DNA of 64,000 nucleotides from Rhea pennata (taxonomy: Eukaryota > Chordata > Aves > Rheiformes > Rheidae), in contig NC_084668.1 of NCBI RefSeq assembly GCF_028389875.1, forward strand, positions 21,753,493 to 21,817,492. The letters are read 5' to 3'. The position numbers were made by a program, and so were the translations under genes. The first letter of the stretch is position 1, and each line of letters begins with the position of its first letter. Under the pieces are notes generated by a model. That model saw nothing but the letters and a program-made list of their open reading frames with translations. It did no database searches and was not told the DNA's origin. Positions 38,145 through 51,500 of this stretch are shown here, one piece after another.

Positions 38145-39260
38145 GGCTCCGCCGGGGCTGGGCCGGGCTCCGCGGTGCGGCGCGGCCGCCCGCGCTGGGG
38201 TTGCCCGCTGCTGCGAGACGGTGCCTCGCCGCCTAGCGCCTGCCGAGCTGGAGGCGCCGCCGCGCGGGCCGGCGTCCTTTCGCGGACAGCCTTTTTGCGG
38301 CTGTTTGTGTAAGCTGTGCCGGCAGCGCTCACGCACACCCGCCCTCATTTCAGCGTGGCTCCGTTATCCTCTGCGAAGGAAACCAAGCTTGAGCTGAACA
38401 GCAGGTTAACCTCTTTACACGGCTCCCAAGGCTGATCCCGTTCCCAGTGTTTAGTTGTATTTCTTCAGGTAACGTACCTGGGATAGGCCAAATCTTCGGT
38501 TTTGTGACTCTCCTGAGTGCTCTGTAATTCTCTAAGCCTGAATTCTCCCATGCGTGGGAGCTGCTTGCCTGTCACAGAGAAACCAATTGCAGAGGTAAAT
38601 GCGGTCCTTTCCGGTACTGGCAAAAGCATCATACTGCAGCCCGACCTGTACCCGTCCTAAGCTTGTCATCAGCCTCTGTCATCATGAACGATGGTTTCAT
38701 GACACCAGAGTCTTTTTCTAGTAGAATTTATCACAGAGGCTACTTACTAATCTTTTTGCTATCATAGCTAATGAAGTTGTCCTAGCTTTAATTTACTTCA
38801 GTATTATTTGGGATTACCAGAATACTAGATATATATATCTGGTATACCAGAATAAAGTGAGCCTAGTATACCATCAAGGATTGCTTCCTGAAACCATTAA
38901 TTACTCTTCCCCCATTAGCTTCTCATGGCCCTAACAGGATCCCAACCAAAGTCTGAGCTGAGACCAGTGACTCTCAGTTGTATTAGCCTTGGCTGAAACT
39001 GCTGCTGCTGCTGGGCAGCATCTTTTAAACCTAGTCACGTTTCAGTCTCGCTTGACTTAGACACTTGTTCTCCAGTTTTTATATCTTCACCAGTATTAAC
39101 TGTGTCAAGTCCTAAAAATATTGTTAGGCCAGTGTTCCCCTAGCTGCTTGAGACTTAAATGTCCTGAAGCTGAGCTGGTTCAAGGACAATTACCTAGCCA
39201 CATTTAGATCTGGTCATGATGCAGCTTGTACCTCATTTTTTTTATTTGTTTGGGTTTTTT

Positions 39261-39280
39261 TTGTTGTTGTTGTTGTTGTT
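39261..39280. repeat. (GTT)n microsatellite
   Basis: Six to seven GTT units between a T run and a TA run. Confidence 0.8.
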
Positions 39281-42200
39281 TTTATATATATTGAGGCTGT
39301 TTCTCTCCTTTTCCTGAACCAACCTTAAACCCAGCTGAGTGAAATCTGCCAACATAAAATATAAAAGTCACCTCTGATGTTACTAGCCTTTATTATTTGA
39401 GCTGATAACTTTCTCAATGTAAATCTTTTCCTCAACCCCAAGAGTTTATGAAATACGATTGTAACTAACTTTAAAAAAAGCTGAATTCTAATCTTTAGTC
39501 TTTTGGTGGAGTTCTTCAGTCTGGTCTCTTTTGAATACTCTTGTTAACCTAGATAACAGGTAACAGTAGCTGGCACTAACTCTGCAGATAGTTAAGTGTC
39601 TTCTTCATCAGTTAACATTTCTCTGTAGGTTTCATTAATCATATTCCTTTGTTGTGAATATTCACTCGCCAAAGATTAAATATAGCCTATGCCATTTGCT
39701 AGCTCCAGCTGTACCTTAATTGGTAATCTTTTTCTGATTGATTTGGGAGGCCTTGCTTGTAGTTTTGGAGTTGTGACCTTACAGTATAACCTAACCTTAA
39801 TTTTACTTTTCCACATCATACACTTTCCAGAATAGACTTACCCACTCCATATTTAAATGAAGCATGGTGATTTTTGCAGACAGCATTTTTCTGTTCACAC
39901 TGACAGCTCTTACCTGCCACAAATAGAAATGTAGCCTCATGACCTTAACTAGTGCAAGCCACGTACTTTTTAAATTCTCTGTTAAGTCTGATTCAAGAGG
40001 CTCCATAATCCAAAACTCTCACCTAACTTTATCATAATGCTAGCCCAGACATACTTTGTGAAATGGACCTTTCTAAATGTCTGTCATACTCAAGCCATGG
40101 GGTAATTGTTGAAGAAAGTTTTAACAGCAACTTATCCTATTTCTAGCACCGTGAGCTTTACTGGAGACAATCTAATTGTAGCATCTGAGTGCTTTTTTTT
40201 CTGCCTTTGCTAGTTCTTTATGGAAGCGTCTGTAACCCTAGTTACTTTGTTAAACTTCAGGTTTGTATAATATACATTGTATACTCAACATTCGTGTATG
40301 TACTGTATGTACGATGGCAGCAACGGGGTGACAATTACCTGTGATTGGCCATCAACCCAAGAGGCAGGCTATTGCTAACAAACATCTTTTGTTTTACTTT
40401 ATTGCTAGCTGAAAGTCCATGCTGGGTTATTCCAGTGATTGGTTAAATTCAGGATTGGAGAACTACTCCGGCTTGTAGGGAAGCTGCTAAGGGCAGAGTG
40501 AATTGGAGACCCGGGGCCTAACAAGCAGACTCAGCTGTTTCCCTTGGCAGGTTTCTGACATCACTGGGCTGCAACTGGCTTAGGGTTAATTTGGGGAATT
40601 AGAGAATGGCAATAAATAAGGGAGTGATCTTTTTGGAAAGGAAACAAAGGTGCAGTGAGGGCTCTTGCCCCTGTGTATCCAGACTCCATTTATGCTAGCA
40701 GTTTATGCAACCTGCAGACTGGATCATACTTTTTATTCACCAATAAACTTCAACATTGTTTGTGATTTCTAAAATGTAGCTCCTTGTAATAATTAGCATT
40801 TTTTTTTAGATTATTTTTTTCAGGAATGTGCCAGAATTGTATTCCATGCATTGTTTGTATCATTTATAGTTACATATACAAGCACACACAAATATAAGCA
40901 AGTATTGTAAAGCATGGTAGTTTGTCATTTTGTTGTCATATTGCAAACAAGATTATCTTTAAATTTCTTAGATTTGCATCGTTAAGGTCTGAGGAATAAT
41001 GACAGTGTCGTATCTAGGAAGGATTAGATTAAGACAGCAGAACCAAGAGAAAGGGACGAGTGTTTGCTAAACCTCTACTGGTCAGTCCAACTCTAAAGAA
41101 GCCTGATCTACAGCTGTGTGGTCCAGTAAGGAACACTTGAGGGGAATGAAATACAGAAAGTAAGTAGGAGCTTCTTCAAAGATTTTCTTCCCAACTCTAA
41201 AAATAAGATTTGTTTTCTCAGCAGTTCCATTTGGAAAACAGTTACACCTAAGAAAATAGCTGCCAGCTGTTGTATACAGTGTTTACTTGTGAATTTATTA
41301 AATTGCTATTTAATTATCATAGCTGGTCCCATGCCAGTGAAAACAATGACATAGAAATTAATGTTATTGTTCAATTAACAAAACATAATGTACCAGAAAG
41401 GTAGGCCCAGTACACAGGTTTCCATTAACAGTGTTTTAGAAACTGTTTGCTTTGATGGGTTTTCCTTCCCTTGCAAACATTTGCTTAGCAACATATGATA
41501 CCAGTTATGTAATATTTGATCTGTAGGTGAAAAGTAGCTGTAAACATTTTATCCTCCCTTCTGTGGTTCATCAACATGATCTTTGTTTCTGAAACTATTA
41601 CCAAGAATATATAGACCGCTAGACTGGCTCTGTTTTTGCATATCTTGGAAAATAAAATAAATCAAGGAACTATCAATGAAATAAAAATTCTTTATACAAA
41701 CAGTTATTTCAAAGGGTTTTGCTTTCCACTAAGAATTCATTTGATCAGGTAAAGACCAAATCTTAGTTCTATCATATGAAAACAAGACAAAACCTTTGAT
41801 TTAAAAACTTACTTGCATATACATTCTGACCATTTTATAAATGCCACTATTTTTTCTTGCAATTCCACTTAATAAAATACACAAATCTAGTTTTATTTCA
41901 TATATAATCTTAAGTGATCTGAAAAGACTGAGTGCATTACAGATGCATTTTGCAACGCTGTGTGAGGAAAAGGAGAGAAAAAAAAGCCTATCAATGAAGT
42001 AGTTGTCCTTTTCAGATTTTAAATGTATTATTAAATACAATATTTCAAAATATGGTTCTTCATCTTTTCTCTAGTGGTTGCTAGAGCTAAGAAAGTTTCT
42101 CAGGCTTCAGATCTCTTGCCACGTAACAGATGACTGACATGTCACATGCCAGCTGAGTGAAGCATGATCCTAAATGCTTCCAGGCACAACAACATCCCGA

Positions 42201-43113
42201 CCTGCCTCTCTCACTAGTTATCAGTGATCTGGCTGTCAGTTCTGCACCTTCCTGCTTTCTATTCTAAAGTTGTGGATTTTTTCTTTTAAGACAGCTTTCA
42301 TAAATATGATAGCTCAGATATCTAAGGATGTAAGTTGCTGGAACAGTCAGAACGTAGGAAAACAATAAAGCAAATTTATATGTTTACTGTTAGCTAGCAG
42401 CATTTTTGTATATCCGCATTATATCTAAGATGCTTTTCATTCTATCTAAGCATAGACTAGCAGCATATGAATCAGCAGTAAAATCTTTAACATGAAAATC
42501 AGTATTATGACATTCATAGTATTTATATTAAAAGTGGTTACTTTACAGAAATATTGCCAAATCTACTTTCAAATATTTTATGAACTAAATTTTAGAGTAC
42601 CAAAGTGTGCTTCAATAGGTATGTCTGAAGTGAGTTCAGTCTGAGCAGATACAGCAGTATCCAAGTGGGTAGAATGAGTGGATATTTTTATATTCATAAA
42701 TAATGCAAGTATGTAAGAAGTAATTGAAATGGTCCTGCATATCCTGTGTCAGACAGGCAATTTTTCTGATACTAGTAACTACCAATAGTGGCAAAAAAAA
42801 GTCCAAAAGGGACTGGAAAGTGACTTGAGTACTTGCTGGTCTCTTGTGAGGACATTAAACTGTATCTTGATGGAAATCCACTTGTTATAAAATACTTTCC
42901 AGAACAGAACAATACTTACTTAGGTTTATCTAATTACAGTTGCTGTTTTAACAAAGTACTATAAATAAGGAGGCTGTTAATCTGTCACCAACTGATCTGA
43001 TATTTACACTAATATTTGAAGCTACTTATTCTTTATAAACTAGAAAAGCAAATAGAAAAAAAACTCAGATTCTTCACATTTGTTACAAACCAAACTCAGG
43101 CAGGTACAAGAGT

Positions 43114-43137
43114 GATTGTTGTTATTGTTGTTATTGT
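43114..43137. repeat. (GTTATT)-type microsatellite
   Basis: Imperfect tandem of GTTGTTATT units, short. Confidence 0.7.
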
Positions 43138-44496
43138 AAGGTCTACCTATCTTCAAAGGAGAAATACTTTAAATTTGTAGCAAATGATATTTCCTCTAAT
43201 AATAAGATATAAAAGTTATTTGAGAGAGAGATTTCTGTATAGGTCATTTATTGGGAAAGGATTGAGAGAAGGAAAATTAATTCCCGCTGGTTCATTGGTA
43301 TGATGGTTGTCTTCCTGGACACCGAGAAGAGCAATAGGATTATCACTCCTTCGCAGTGGCGCTTAGCAAGACACCTCCCAAATAACAGCTACTGACAATT
43401 GCCTAATTTGATGACTTGAACCAGAGCCAGCACCTGCAGCAAAGAAGCTAGGAAATACTTATTGCTGAAACATCCTGAAATTTTGCTTTTAAGAGGAATT
43501 TCTTTGAAATCAGGTGATAGCAATTGAAGTGAATAATTCAGTTAATGTTCAGCAAAAATATTAGAGCAATTATTCAGAAACAGCGCATATAATTTTAAAT
43601 TTCTTTCTTAAGTTTTGTACATGACTAAATGCAGGATTTGAATCTAGTAAAAGTTTCTAAAAAGAGATTCAATAGCTAAAGTAAATGTGAGATCATATGA
43701 GCAAAAGAGGTCTTTTAAATCCATTTAATTATTATCCTTTCTAATCTGTTGAATCTCCATAATGTTTCCATGTGGCTTCCGTGACTACACATCATAAAGC
43801 CATGTTAAGCTATTAAGTCACTCTTCAGCAAAAACAGTGGTTCATATCCCTATTACACTATGCCTAGTGTAAAGTGCCATAGAGAAAGCACTGTGTACTT
43901 ACACAGCGAATGTATGCAGCTATTGTGTTTTCCAACTTCGATTGTTTTTGAAACATAGATGATCTTTAATGGAAGACATGTCTGAATGTTAAACCGTGTT
44001 AAAGCACTGAAGTTTTTGCTCTTGCTGATCCAGTGGCGTTTTCATTCATCAGACTTCTAGTATCCATTTAATCTCTCAGAAAAATATTTCTTGCATAGCC
44101 ACCTCACAGAAGAACGTGTTCTTTTCTTATGCTACAGTTATTAACACTAAGGTTTGTAAATCTGATATACTAATAAATCAGATTTAGATCTGATAAGAGC
44201 TAAATCAGATGTCCAGGAAGAGCTTTGGAAAGCTTGTTATATCCTGTCTACTTGGCCAGCCTTAACGTGGGCCACTTGAACATGTGGTCACATTCTGTTT
44301 CTTGTGCTTTGATCAGTGTTCTTTTGGTAATTTTTTCCCATTCATTCTACATACAGCTCATTGTTTATTTGCTGCGTACTGTTAAAACCCCACTATCAGG
44401 CAGAATCTTAATTTCCTCATGAGCTTTTCTTGTCTCTTCATCCTGGAGAACCCAAGTGCTTCACTTGGAAATGCTCCTAAGCATCCATTCCCTACC

Positions 44497-44709
44497 TGCT
44501 TCTGATTCGCTCAGCAGGGCTTGTTTCTGCTGGGCGGTGGAGAACAGAGGGGATCTCAGGTCGGGCTTCAGCTCCTTCTGCAGCGTTGTGCAGCACTTGC
44601 AAGTAACACAAGAGAGTGGTGATACTGAATGACATGATTCAGAGACTTCATCTTCAGTGCGTCCTGGATTAACATGGCTTCTTGTATGAAGGGAACAATT
44701 GTTTTTCAT
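44497..44709 (-). other. Unidentified exon-like reading frame
   Basis: A - strand frame opens with ATG at 44709 and stays open to a stop at 44461. Its 3' half has a strong coding look: codons such as CTG CAG AAG GAG CTG AAG CCC GAC CTG have G or C at the third position in about 21 of 29 cases, although the surroundings are AT-rich. A donor-like GCAG|GTAGGG occurs at 44496/44495. Acceptor-like sites (tgttacttgcaag, acgctgcag) lie inside the frame. The peptide includes CVTCKCCTTLQKELKPDL and FSTAQQKQALLSESEAG. I recognise no family. It could be an exon of an unknown gene, part of a decayed gene, or chance. Confidence 0.3.
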
Positions 44710-45218
44710 TGTTTTGAGAAAATTGGCACTTTTAAAAAAATGTAGTGTTCAACAGTATTTTTGATGTGTGGATGGTGAATGTATTTTTCATTACTGAAAA
44801 CGTATTCTGTCAAGTATTAGATACAGTATAGTAGCCAAATTCTATTTCAAATTAAAATGTACAGGTTCAATGACATTTCTGCAAAGACCAATTATTTGTG
44901 TATTCTTTCTATCCTTTATACAGGCAACACTTAATCAAGTATACACATTACTAATGTCCATCCTGCAGACAAATGAACTGTGAAAAAATTCAAGCAAACA
45001 TGTTCCAACTGTTCATACAAAGGATTGCATAAGTCATGCATTGTGTTTCCACAAAACTTTCCCCACGATTTGCTGCTGATCAGCATGTAGCTCACTTAGT
45101 TTCTTCCAATTAAAATTTGCAAACAGAAAAGCTTTCCAGTATTAACACGCTCATATGCTTTCTTAGAGATTTGGAGTCACATGTTCCGGGAATGGCTGAG
45201 TGCACCACTCTGATACAA

Positions 45219-45225
45219 TATAAAG
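45219..45225 (+). promoter_or_regulatory. G6PC2: G6PC2 TATA box
   Basis: TATAAAG lies about 125 bp before the G6PC2 start codon, implying a transcription start near 45250 and a 5' UTR of about 100 nt. Just upstream are a CACATG E-box and the sequence TGGCTGAGTGCA, which contains a MARE-like half-site. Both factor classes (bHLH and Maf) are known to act on the mammalian islet G6PC2 promoter, but assignment here is inference. Confidence 0.6.
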
Positions 45226-45348
45226 GCAACGTCAATCACTTTCTCTCATTTTTTAATAGCTGCCTTCCATGGTTCTCCTTCTCCCTCATTAGAAATTTAA
45301 GATTAAAGGAACTTTACTATATTTCAAGTACAGTTTAATCAATTTAAG

Positions 45349-45566
45349 ATGGATCTCCTTCATAGCAATGGGGTTCTTATCATTCAGCATTTACAGAAGG
45401 ATTACAGGGCTTACCAGGACTTCCTTAATTTCATGTCACATGTTGGTGATCCCCGGAATATATTCTCAATTTATTTTCCTCTTTGGTTTCAGCTCAATCA
45501 AGTGGTTGGTACTAAAATGATATGGGTGGCAGTCATTGGTGATTGGTTCAACCTCATATTTAAATG
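45349..45566 (+). CDS. G6PC2: G6PC2 exon 1
   Basis: The ATG gives [20 protein letters not shown], nearly identical to the human start. The exon encodes 72 codons plus two bases, ending at TG before the donor gtaaga. It covers the lumenal N-terminus and the first membrane segments and ends on the conserved active-site lysine, K72. Confidence 0.97.
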
Positions 45567-48500
45567 GTAAGAAGTTCTGTTTATTTTAAAATTTGGTATT
45601 TCTTATGATGGTGATTATATGTGCCTCATTTAGAAGACATTCTCTGAGTGATGTACAAGAAGACTTTTCTCCGTAACTATAAAATAGGACTTCACAATGA
45701 AGATATTTAAGATATGTTTGAATTAACATTTTGATAAGAAGAACCTAAGGATCTATTAGAGGATGGCTTCAGTAATACAGTTCTTTGTATACATTGTAAG
45801 ATTATTTATCATGCCTTGTTGTGGCCTTCTCGTACAGAATTCTTTTTATTGAGTTTGTGCTTTTTTTTTTTGTTAGGATTTTATTTGGTCATCGTCCATA
45901 CTGGTGGGTACAGGAAACAATGATGTATCCCAATCAGTCAAGCCCATGCCTTGAACAGTTTCCTATAACATGTGAAACTGGGCCAGGTAAGAAATGCTGG
46001 AGATTGCATTGGTGCAACTAATGCAGCTAGTAACACTCAAAGAGAGTGACTGGTTTTGGAGAGGATGTGACTTATGAAGATCTTATATGATGTACAAATC
46101 TCAGACCTTATTTAAAAAATGATATCAAAACATAGGAAGAGAAAAAGGAAGTAGTATATATTAACTATTAATTTATATTAAATGTATTAACTATTTAGTT
46201 GTATTGGTAACTGGACACTGGCACTGAGTGTGTGTGTGTCTGTGTACAGATAGCAGAAAGTTAAATATATATTTTTTAAAATAAACCTTTTCATTTTCAC
46301 TTATGTTACCTCTTTTGTATCTCATTCTCTTCTCTGTGGAACTCAAATGCAATACTGTTGAAGTCTCAAATGAACTTGTTAAACCCTAATATCTGAAATT
46401 AGATAAACTAAATTCAGTCAGTCAACTCTCAATCAGTTTAATTCATGGCATGCTTTTACGTGGATTGCAGAGCTGCACGTTGTTTGTGATATCTTCCATT
46501 ATAAACCCATTGTAATTTCAGACAAGAAGCTTTAAGCTCTTGTATCAGACAGGCTTTAATAATGCTTACACTATATTTGATCTTCAGTCAGCTCTTAGGG
46601 ATTTTTACTCTATCTTTGTTTTGAATTCACTTGGGGCCTGACCCAAAGTATTAAGGTCCTCTAGATCTTTTCAAAAGACTTTAGATCTGAGCCCGTTTGG
46701 CACTATGTAATTTCAAGCCCAGCATTAGGACCCAGTCAGTATGTGTCATTCTGATTCACTGAAACAAAAGTTTCTTCCTCAAGTAACCAGCCATTCCTGT
46801 TTCTATCCAAGGGGTACCACTATCATATTGATTCCCACTTTTGTGTATGCAACTTATATGAAAAGATTGGAGAAGCAGACACAGCAATGAGAAAAAAACA
46901 TGTAAAATACAAACTCTGCAGCTGAACAAAGGGAAAACTGAGGAGACCGTTTATATGCCTACATGGGAAGGACCTAAATTTGGTTTGTGTTTTTGTAGTG
47001 AACTGATCCAAAACCTGCAGGTGGCTTTTCTCTCATATTTGTAATGTTTCGAAACATAAACCTTAGAGAGGAATTTATGCTTCTTCTAGTAGATAATTTG
47101 CAGGTGGGCTATGAAATGTAGAACTTCTGTTGAAGTTCTGACAACAGCAACAACAAAGAGGCTTTTCTAACACTATATGACATGCTTTGCTTATCGGTGA
47201 AATTTGTTTTATTGTGTGGTTTATGTGACCTAAGAAGTCATGCATATCTGTTACAAAATGCAAAAAAAAAATTTTGCTAGCCTGATTACTAAATAGATTT
47301 CTTAGCAGAATACCAAAAGTAAGTGTGGGTAGCTAGAAATCATTGAGCTTGTCTTCCCTAGAAATTTCTGCTTTGCTGCTTCACTAAAATATTTTTCTAC
47401 TTTGTGATCTGTGTCATAACATTTTCTTCTGCCAGTGTAATAACCTTGTCCCTTTTATTTCTCTGTTGTCTGCACAGAAAGCCAAGGTGAAACAGTCTGA
47501 TACAATTTCCAATAATCTAATTTTCTCTTCTTCCTTTTTTTCCTTTTGTTGAATTTAAACATGGTGAAACAGAGCTCTACTACCAGTGAAAAGAAATGAC
47601 AAAATAATTTTAGGAATCATTTCCCTTGCATCATGCCAGCAGCACTTTAGTTATCATGAGGTTTTCACAGATGTGGAAACTTCTCTGCTGCTTCATATTG
47701 CTTCCAGTATGATGAAAATTTCCTTCACTAAATTAAAATAAATTGCATCATACATTATTATACCTGGAATAAAAAGAAGTAGTTATCAATCTCTATATGA
47801 TTGTATGTATGTTCCTTGTTTTAGAGTACCATGGATAGACAATTAGTCCAGTGTATTACAGCATCACTGCCAAGTGCTGGTTCTATAGATAACCTGTGTC
47901 CAGTCTAGTGGACATTGTACAGCACCTTAAGTTTGCAAAATAAATCAAAGTTAAATAAACACAGTTCTTCCATCTACTTCAAATACATTTCCAAGTTTAT
48001 TACAGAACTACAGAAAATGCAAATTTTCAGGACTGTAATATTACTAATCACAATACACTGATCATAATACCATTTGCTAATGACTTCATAATTTGAGAAG
48101 CAGATAGAAGGCAATTTTGAAGGGCCATCTAAGTTATGCTGGTGCTATAATTTAGAATATTACAAAGAGCCAATTGTCACTCCCCTTAATTACAAGGCAG
48201 CCTATCCATAACCTATCTCAGCCTCACATTTAAAGTCTGCATTGTATACTGCAGCCCTAACAGGGGTTCTAGTATTTATAACAGCATTTTGCCAAAACAT
48301 CAGCTCTAGTTTCAGAACTGGTATTTGTAAAGCAGGCTTGTGGCTACTCAAATTTATCAAGATGTCTTTGACTATAATTAGTTGAGGTATGCCATAAGCT
48401 GAGATACATGGAAGAAATAGGGTTTGACACATCCCTATAAGCATGTTCCTGCAGAGAAATACACATTACTCAAATTTGTCAGCCTATATTTTATATACTC

Positions 48501-51500
48501 CTTTGACTCTCTGGGGAAAAAATATGAGTAATTAAAGCTGTATAGACATGATAATGTTATAAATACATTAATAGCCAAGTAACAACTAGGCTAACATAAT
48601 ACAGATCAAAATCATGGAAAAATACTATGCTTTCCAAACAGCATACCAGCTAAAAAAATGAGAAAGTCATTACTTGTTTTCTGACAAGCATTCTGGATTT
48701 CCTATTCTGAAAAAGTCATATTAAGAAAATAAGCTTTTGAGAAGCAGATGATGTTCTTTCAGGCCTTATTAACAATTTTCTTTCTAAATGGTTAGGTGCT
48801 TGAATAACTGCTAATAGATATTTTCTACATGTGAGATGTTATAGTCATCATTTTTAAGCCTGAATTTTTTATTTTTGTGTATTAGGAAGCCCCTCTGGGC
48901 ATGCAATGGGATCTTCTTGTGTCTGGTATGTAATGGTCACAGCAGCACTGAGCTACACAGTTGGATGGAAAGATAAATCAGCAGTTACCCTTCACAGGTT
49001 AAGTGTCTTTCATTCTCACATACTCATACAGATGTTTCTTTATAGACATGCTATGTTTTTAATGGATCTATTTCAACTAACTAGTCTCTGTTTTGGTCTA
49101 CTTTGTAAAAATACCTTCATTATGATTTGCTTCAGCTGCAGAAAAAAAAGAAAGGATAAAGAGGCTTTATGCATGTTTAAAGGGTAATATTTCATTAATT
49201 TACAGTCACCACATCAACTTATCTCTGAATCAACTCCTATTAAAGGCTGTAATAGGTCTTTAATGTTGGAAAGCTTGAGTTCTTTTAATTGGCTTTACTT
49301 GTTTGAGCTTTTGGATAATACATAAATGTACTGCTTTGAGAGCAGTCATTCTGTTTTAAAGCAAAGGCACAAAATGCTGGCACTGTTTATACTGTGTTAC
49401 TTTTAGCTCTGTGAGGAAACGTTACTACTGCTTTGATGGCTTGACAAGGTTGTTCCCTGTAATATGTGAATTTTGTGACCAAGTTGATGATCTTCTGAGG
49501 AGTTTAAATATGCCTTCATGATGACAAACGTAGGGAGAGTAGAAATTCTGATTTAACTTGCTATTGGTGCCTCACTTTGCTAAGACGTGATAGTGTCACA
49601 GGCCCTAAGTGACTGGGGTCTGTTACAGCAGCCCTGGATTTCGCTGCAAGATCAACTACACTTGGTAATATTTTAACACTGACTTCCAATTTTTAATCAG
49701 CCAGGTGTAAACTTTTGCACTTGTAAACCTGCAGTTGATAAAATATGACCCTGGCACAAAGAGAACAGGGGCAAATTAGTAGATGAATATGATTTCTTGT
49801 TCTTATGTTTTAAACATCTTCCTTTTCTCTCTCAGATTGACGTGGTCATTTCTCTGGAGTATTTTTTGGATTATCCAGATCAGTGTGTGTATCTCAAGAG
49901 TATTCATAGCAACACATTTTCCTCATCAAGTTATTCTTGGAGTATTTGCTGGTAATGTTGCCAATTGTTGATTTGTTGGTTTTTTGGTTTTTTTTCCAAC
50001 ATATATGCAAAAGCTGAAAATAGTGACACGTGAAAAAAAAGGCAAGAAAATTTTAGTAGTGCTACTAAGCCTGCAGCTGTGATGGTGTTCTGTGCTCTCT
50101 GGGAGATCAAGGATTTGATGATAGTGTAAAGGTAAAATTTGCAAGGCAGTATTTATCTGCTGTCTTTGTGATTCGCACAGGAAGTGAGCCCTTGCCCATG
50201 TACCAGTTTATGCTGACCTCGTTAGTCCACACTGTTAAAGACCAGTGCAAGTTGGATTGCCCTGGCTGCACCTGCACTGCATACTTATTAGAATGTGTTT
50301 TGAGCTGATCTGCATCTGTGCTGCATCGCAAGGCCCATGGAGCAAACTTCTGTGCAGCTTGCGCTTTCCTCTCAGGAGGAATCTATTTGGTTCACTCAAA
50401 TAAAAGCACAGGAGCAAACCAGCACGTATGCAGTGTGGATGAGCATGGGGCCAGGGACCAGGGTCAGAACAGATAAAAAGCCAAATTAGCAGTATGATAT
50501 CCCTAGTGATTTAAGACCCCCAAAATTATTTTTCAGAATTACTTAAGCATGTTTCAAATTGGTATTTAGGGAGTTTAGATGATGATCAGTCTCTTTAGTA
50601 TCTATCTGATCTCAATGAGAGTGACCAGAGCACTGATCAGGGGGTGCCTCTCCCACTGTTTCCCACATGCAGAGCAATCTAGGCAGCACAGGATAGCAGC
50701 TGGCAGTCCGCTCTCCTTTGCCCAACTAGGATGACATGACTAAAAAGATAATTGTGTTCTGTGTTTTCTCCTTCAACACTTGAAGTCCGTATGGGAACTG
50801 ATGTTGAAACCTGCATTGCCAGGACCAGTCTTTGAATGGAGACTCTTCTAGAAGAGGAATATGTTCTGCTTTATATTTAATATTTGATAGGTTGTCATCT
50901 GGGAGATGCAGTCAGGCCTATGGCATTTCTCACATTAAAACCATGTAGAGCTTGGTACCTTGTTATTTTTTTATATTTTTTTCAAATTAGCAGCTTTGGG
51001 CGGGAAAAAACGTTTTGTCATTTACCACAGAAGGAGTGGGGGGGAGGGAGAGAGAGAAGAGAGAGAGAGAGAGTGCATGCATGTGTATTCTTTTTCTATA
51101 TTGAAAACTCAATTCTACAGCGAGACCGTAAAAACTGCTTCTTGAAAGTATGATGTTCTCTGTAACACTGAGTTTCTAATCCACAGGAATGCTTGTGGCA
51201 GAAGCATTTGAGCATACCCCTGCTATTCAGACAGCAAGCTTGAGAATGTACATCAAGATAAACTTGTTCCTTTTCATCTTTGCCCTTGGCTTTTATCTAG
51301 TCCTCAAACTTCTTGATATTGACTTGCTATGGTCTGTTCCAAAGGCAAAGAAATGGTGTGCCAATCCAGACTGGATAAACATTGACACAACTCCATTTGC
51401 TGGACTGGTGAGAAATTTAGGTGCACTCTTTGGCTTAGGTCTTGGTATTAATTCCGAAATGTTCATCACAAGCTGCAAAGGTAAAAATAGCTGTAAGGTA

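Larger units (their letters stand above)
37850..38350. promoter_or_regulatory. SPC25: CpG island and SPC25 promoter
   Basis: A sharp island of G+C and CpG-rich sequence in an AT-rich neighbourhood, directly upstream of the SPC25 start on the - strand. It has no TATA box. Sequence elements seen are two inverted CCAAT boxes, a CHR-like TTTGAA next to GGCGG, an AP-1 site TGAGTCA at 38081-38087, a ZNF143-like GCATGCTGGGA at 38114-38124 and an RFX-type X-box at 38131-38144. The long open frames across this island on both strands come from the scarcity of stop codons in GC-rich DNA. Confidence 0.8.
38351..45210. other. SPC25-G6PC2 intergenic region
   Basis: AT-rich DNA with simple repeats (GTT at 39.26 kb, GTT/ATT at 43.11 kb) and no recognisable gene. 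The one exception is an exon-like frame on the - strand at 44.5-44.7 kb, listed separately. Distal control elements of G6PC2 may lie here, but none can be named from sequence. Confidence 0.6.

Noticed and set aside
37726-38397. 223-codon + strand ORF over the CpG island, and 116-, 87-, 78- and 74-codon frames there
   Set aside because: GC-rich island DNA has few stop codons. The frame begins antisense to the SPC25 coding exon, has only Arg/Ala/Pro/Gly-rich low-complexity content and matches nothing.
43280-43380. tRNA-like string (ggttcattggtatgatggttg) suggesting an RNA gene or SINE
   Set aside because: Only a few A-box-like bases fit; no cloverleaf, B box or tail could be completed.
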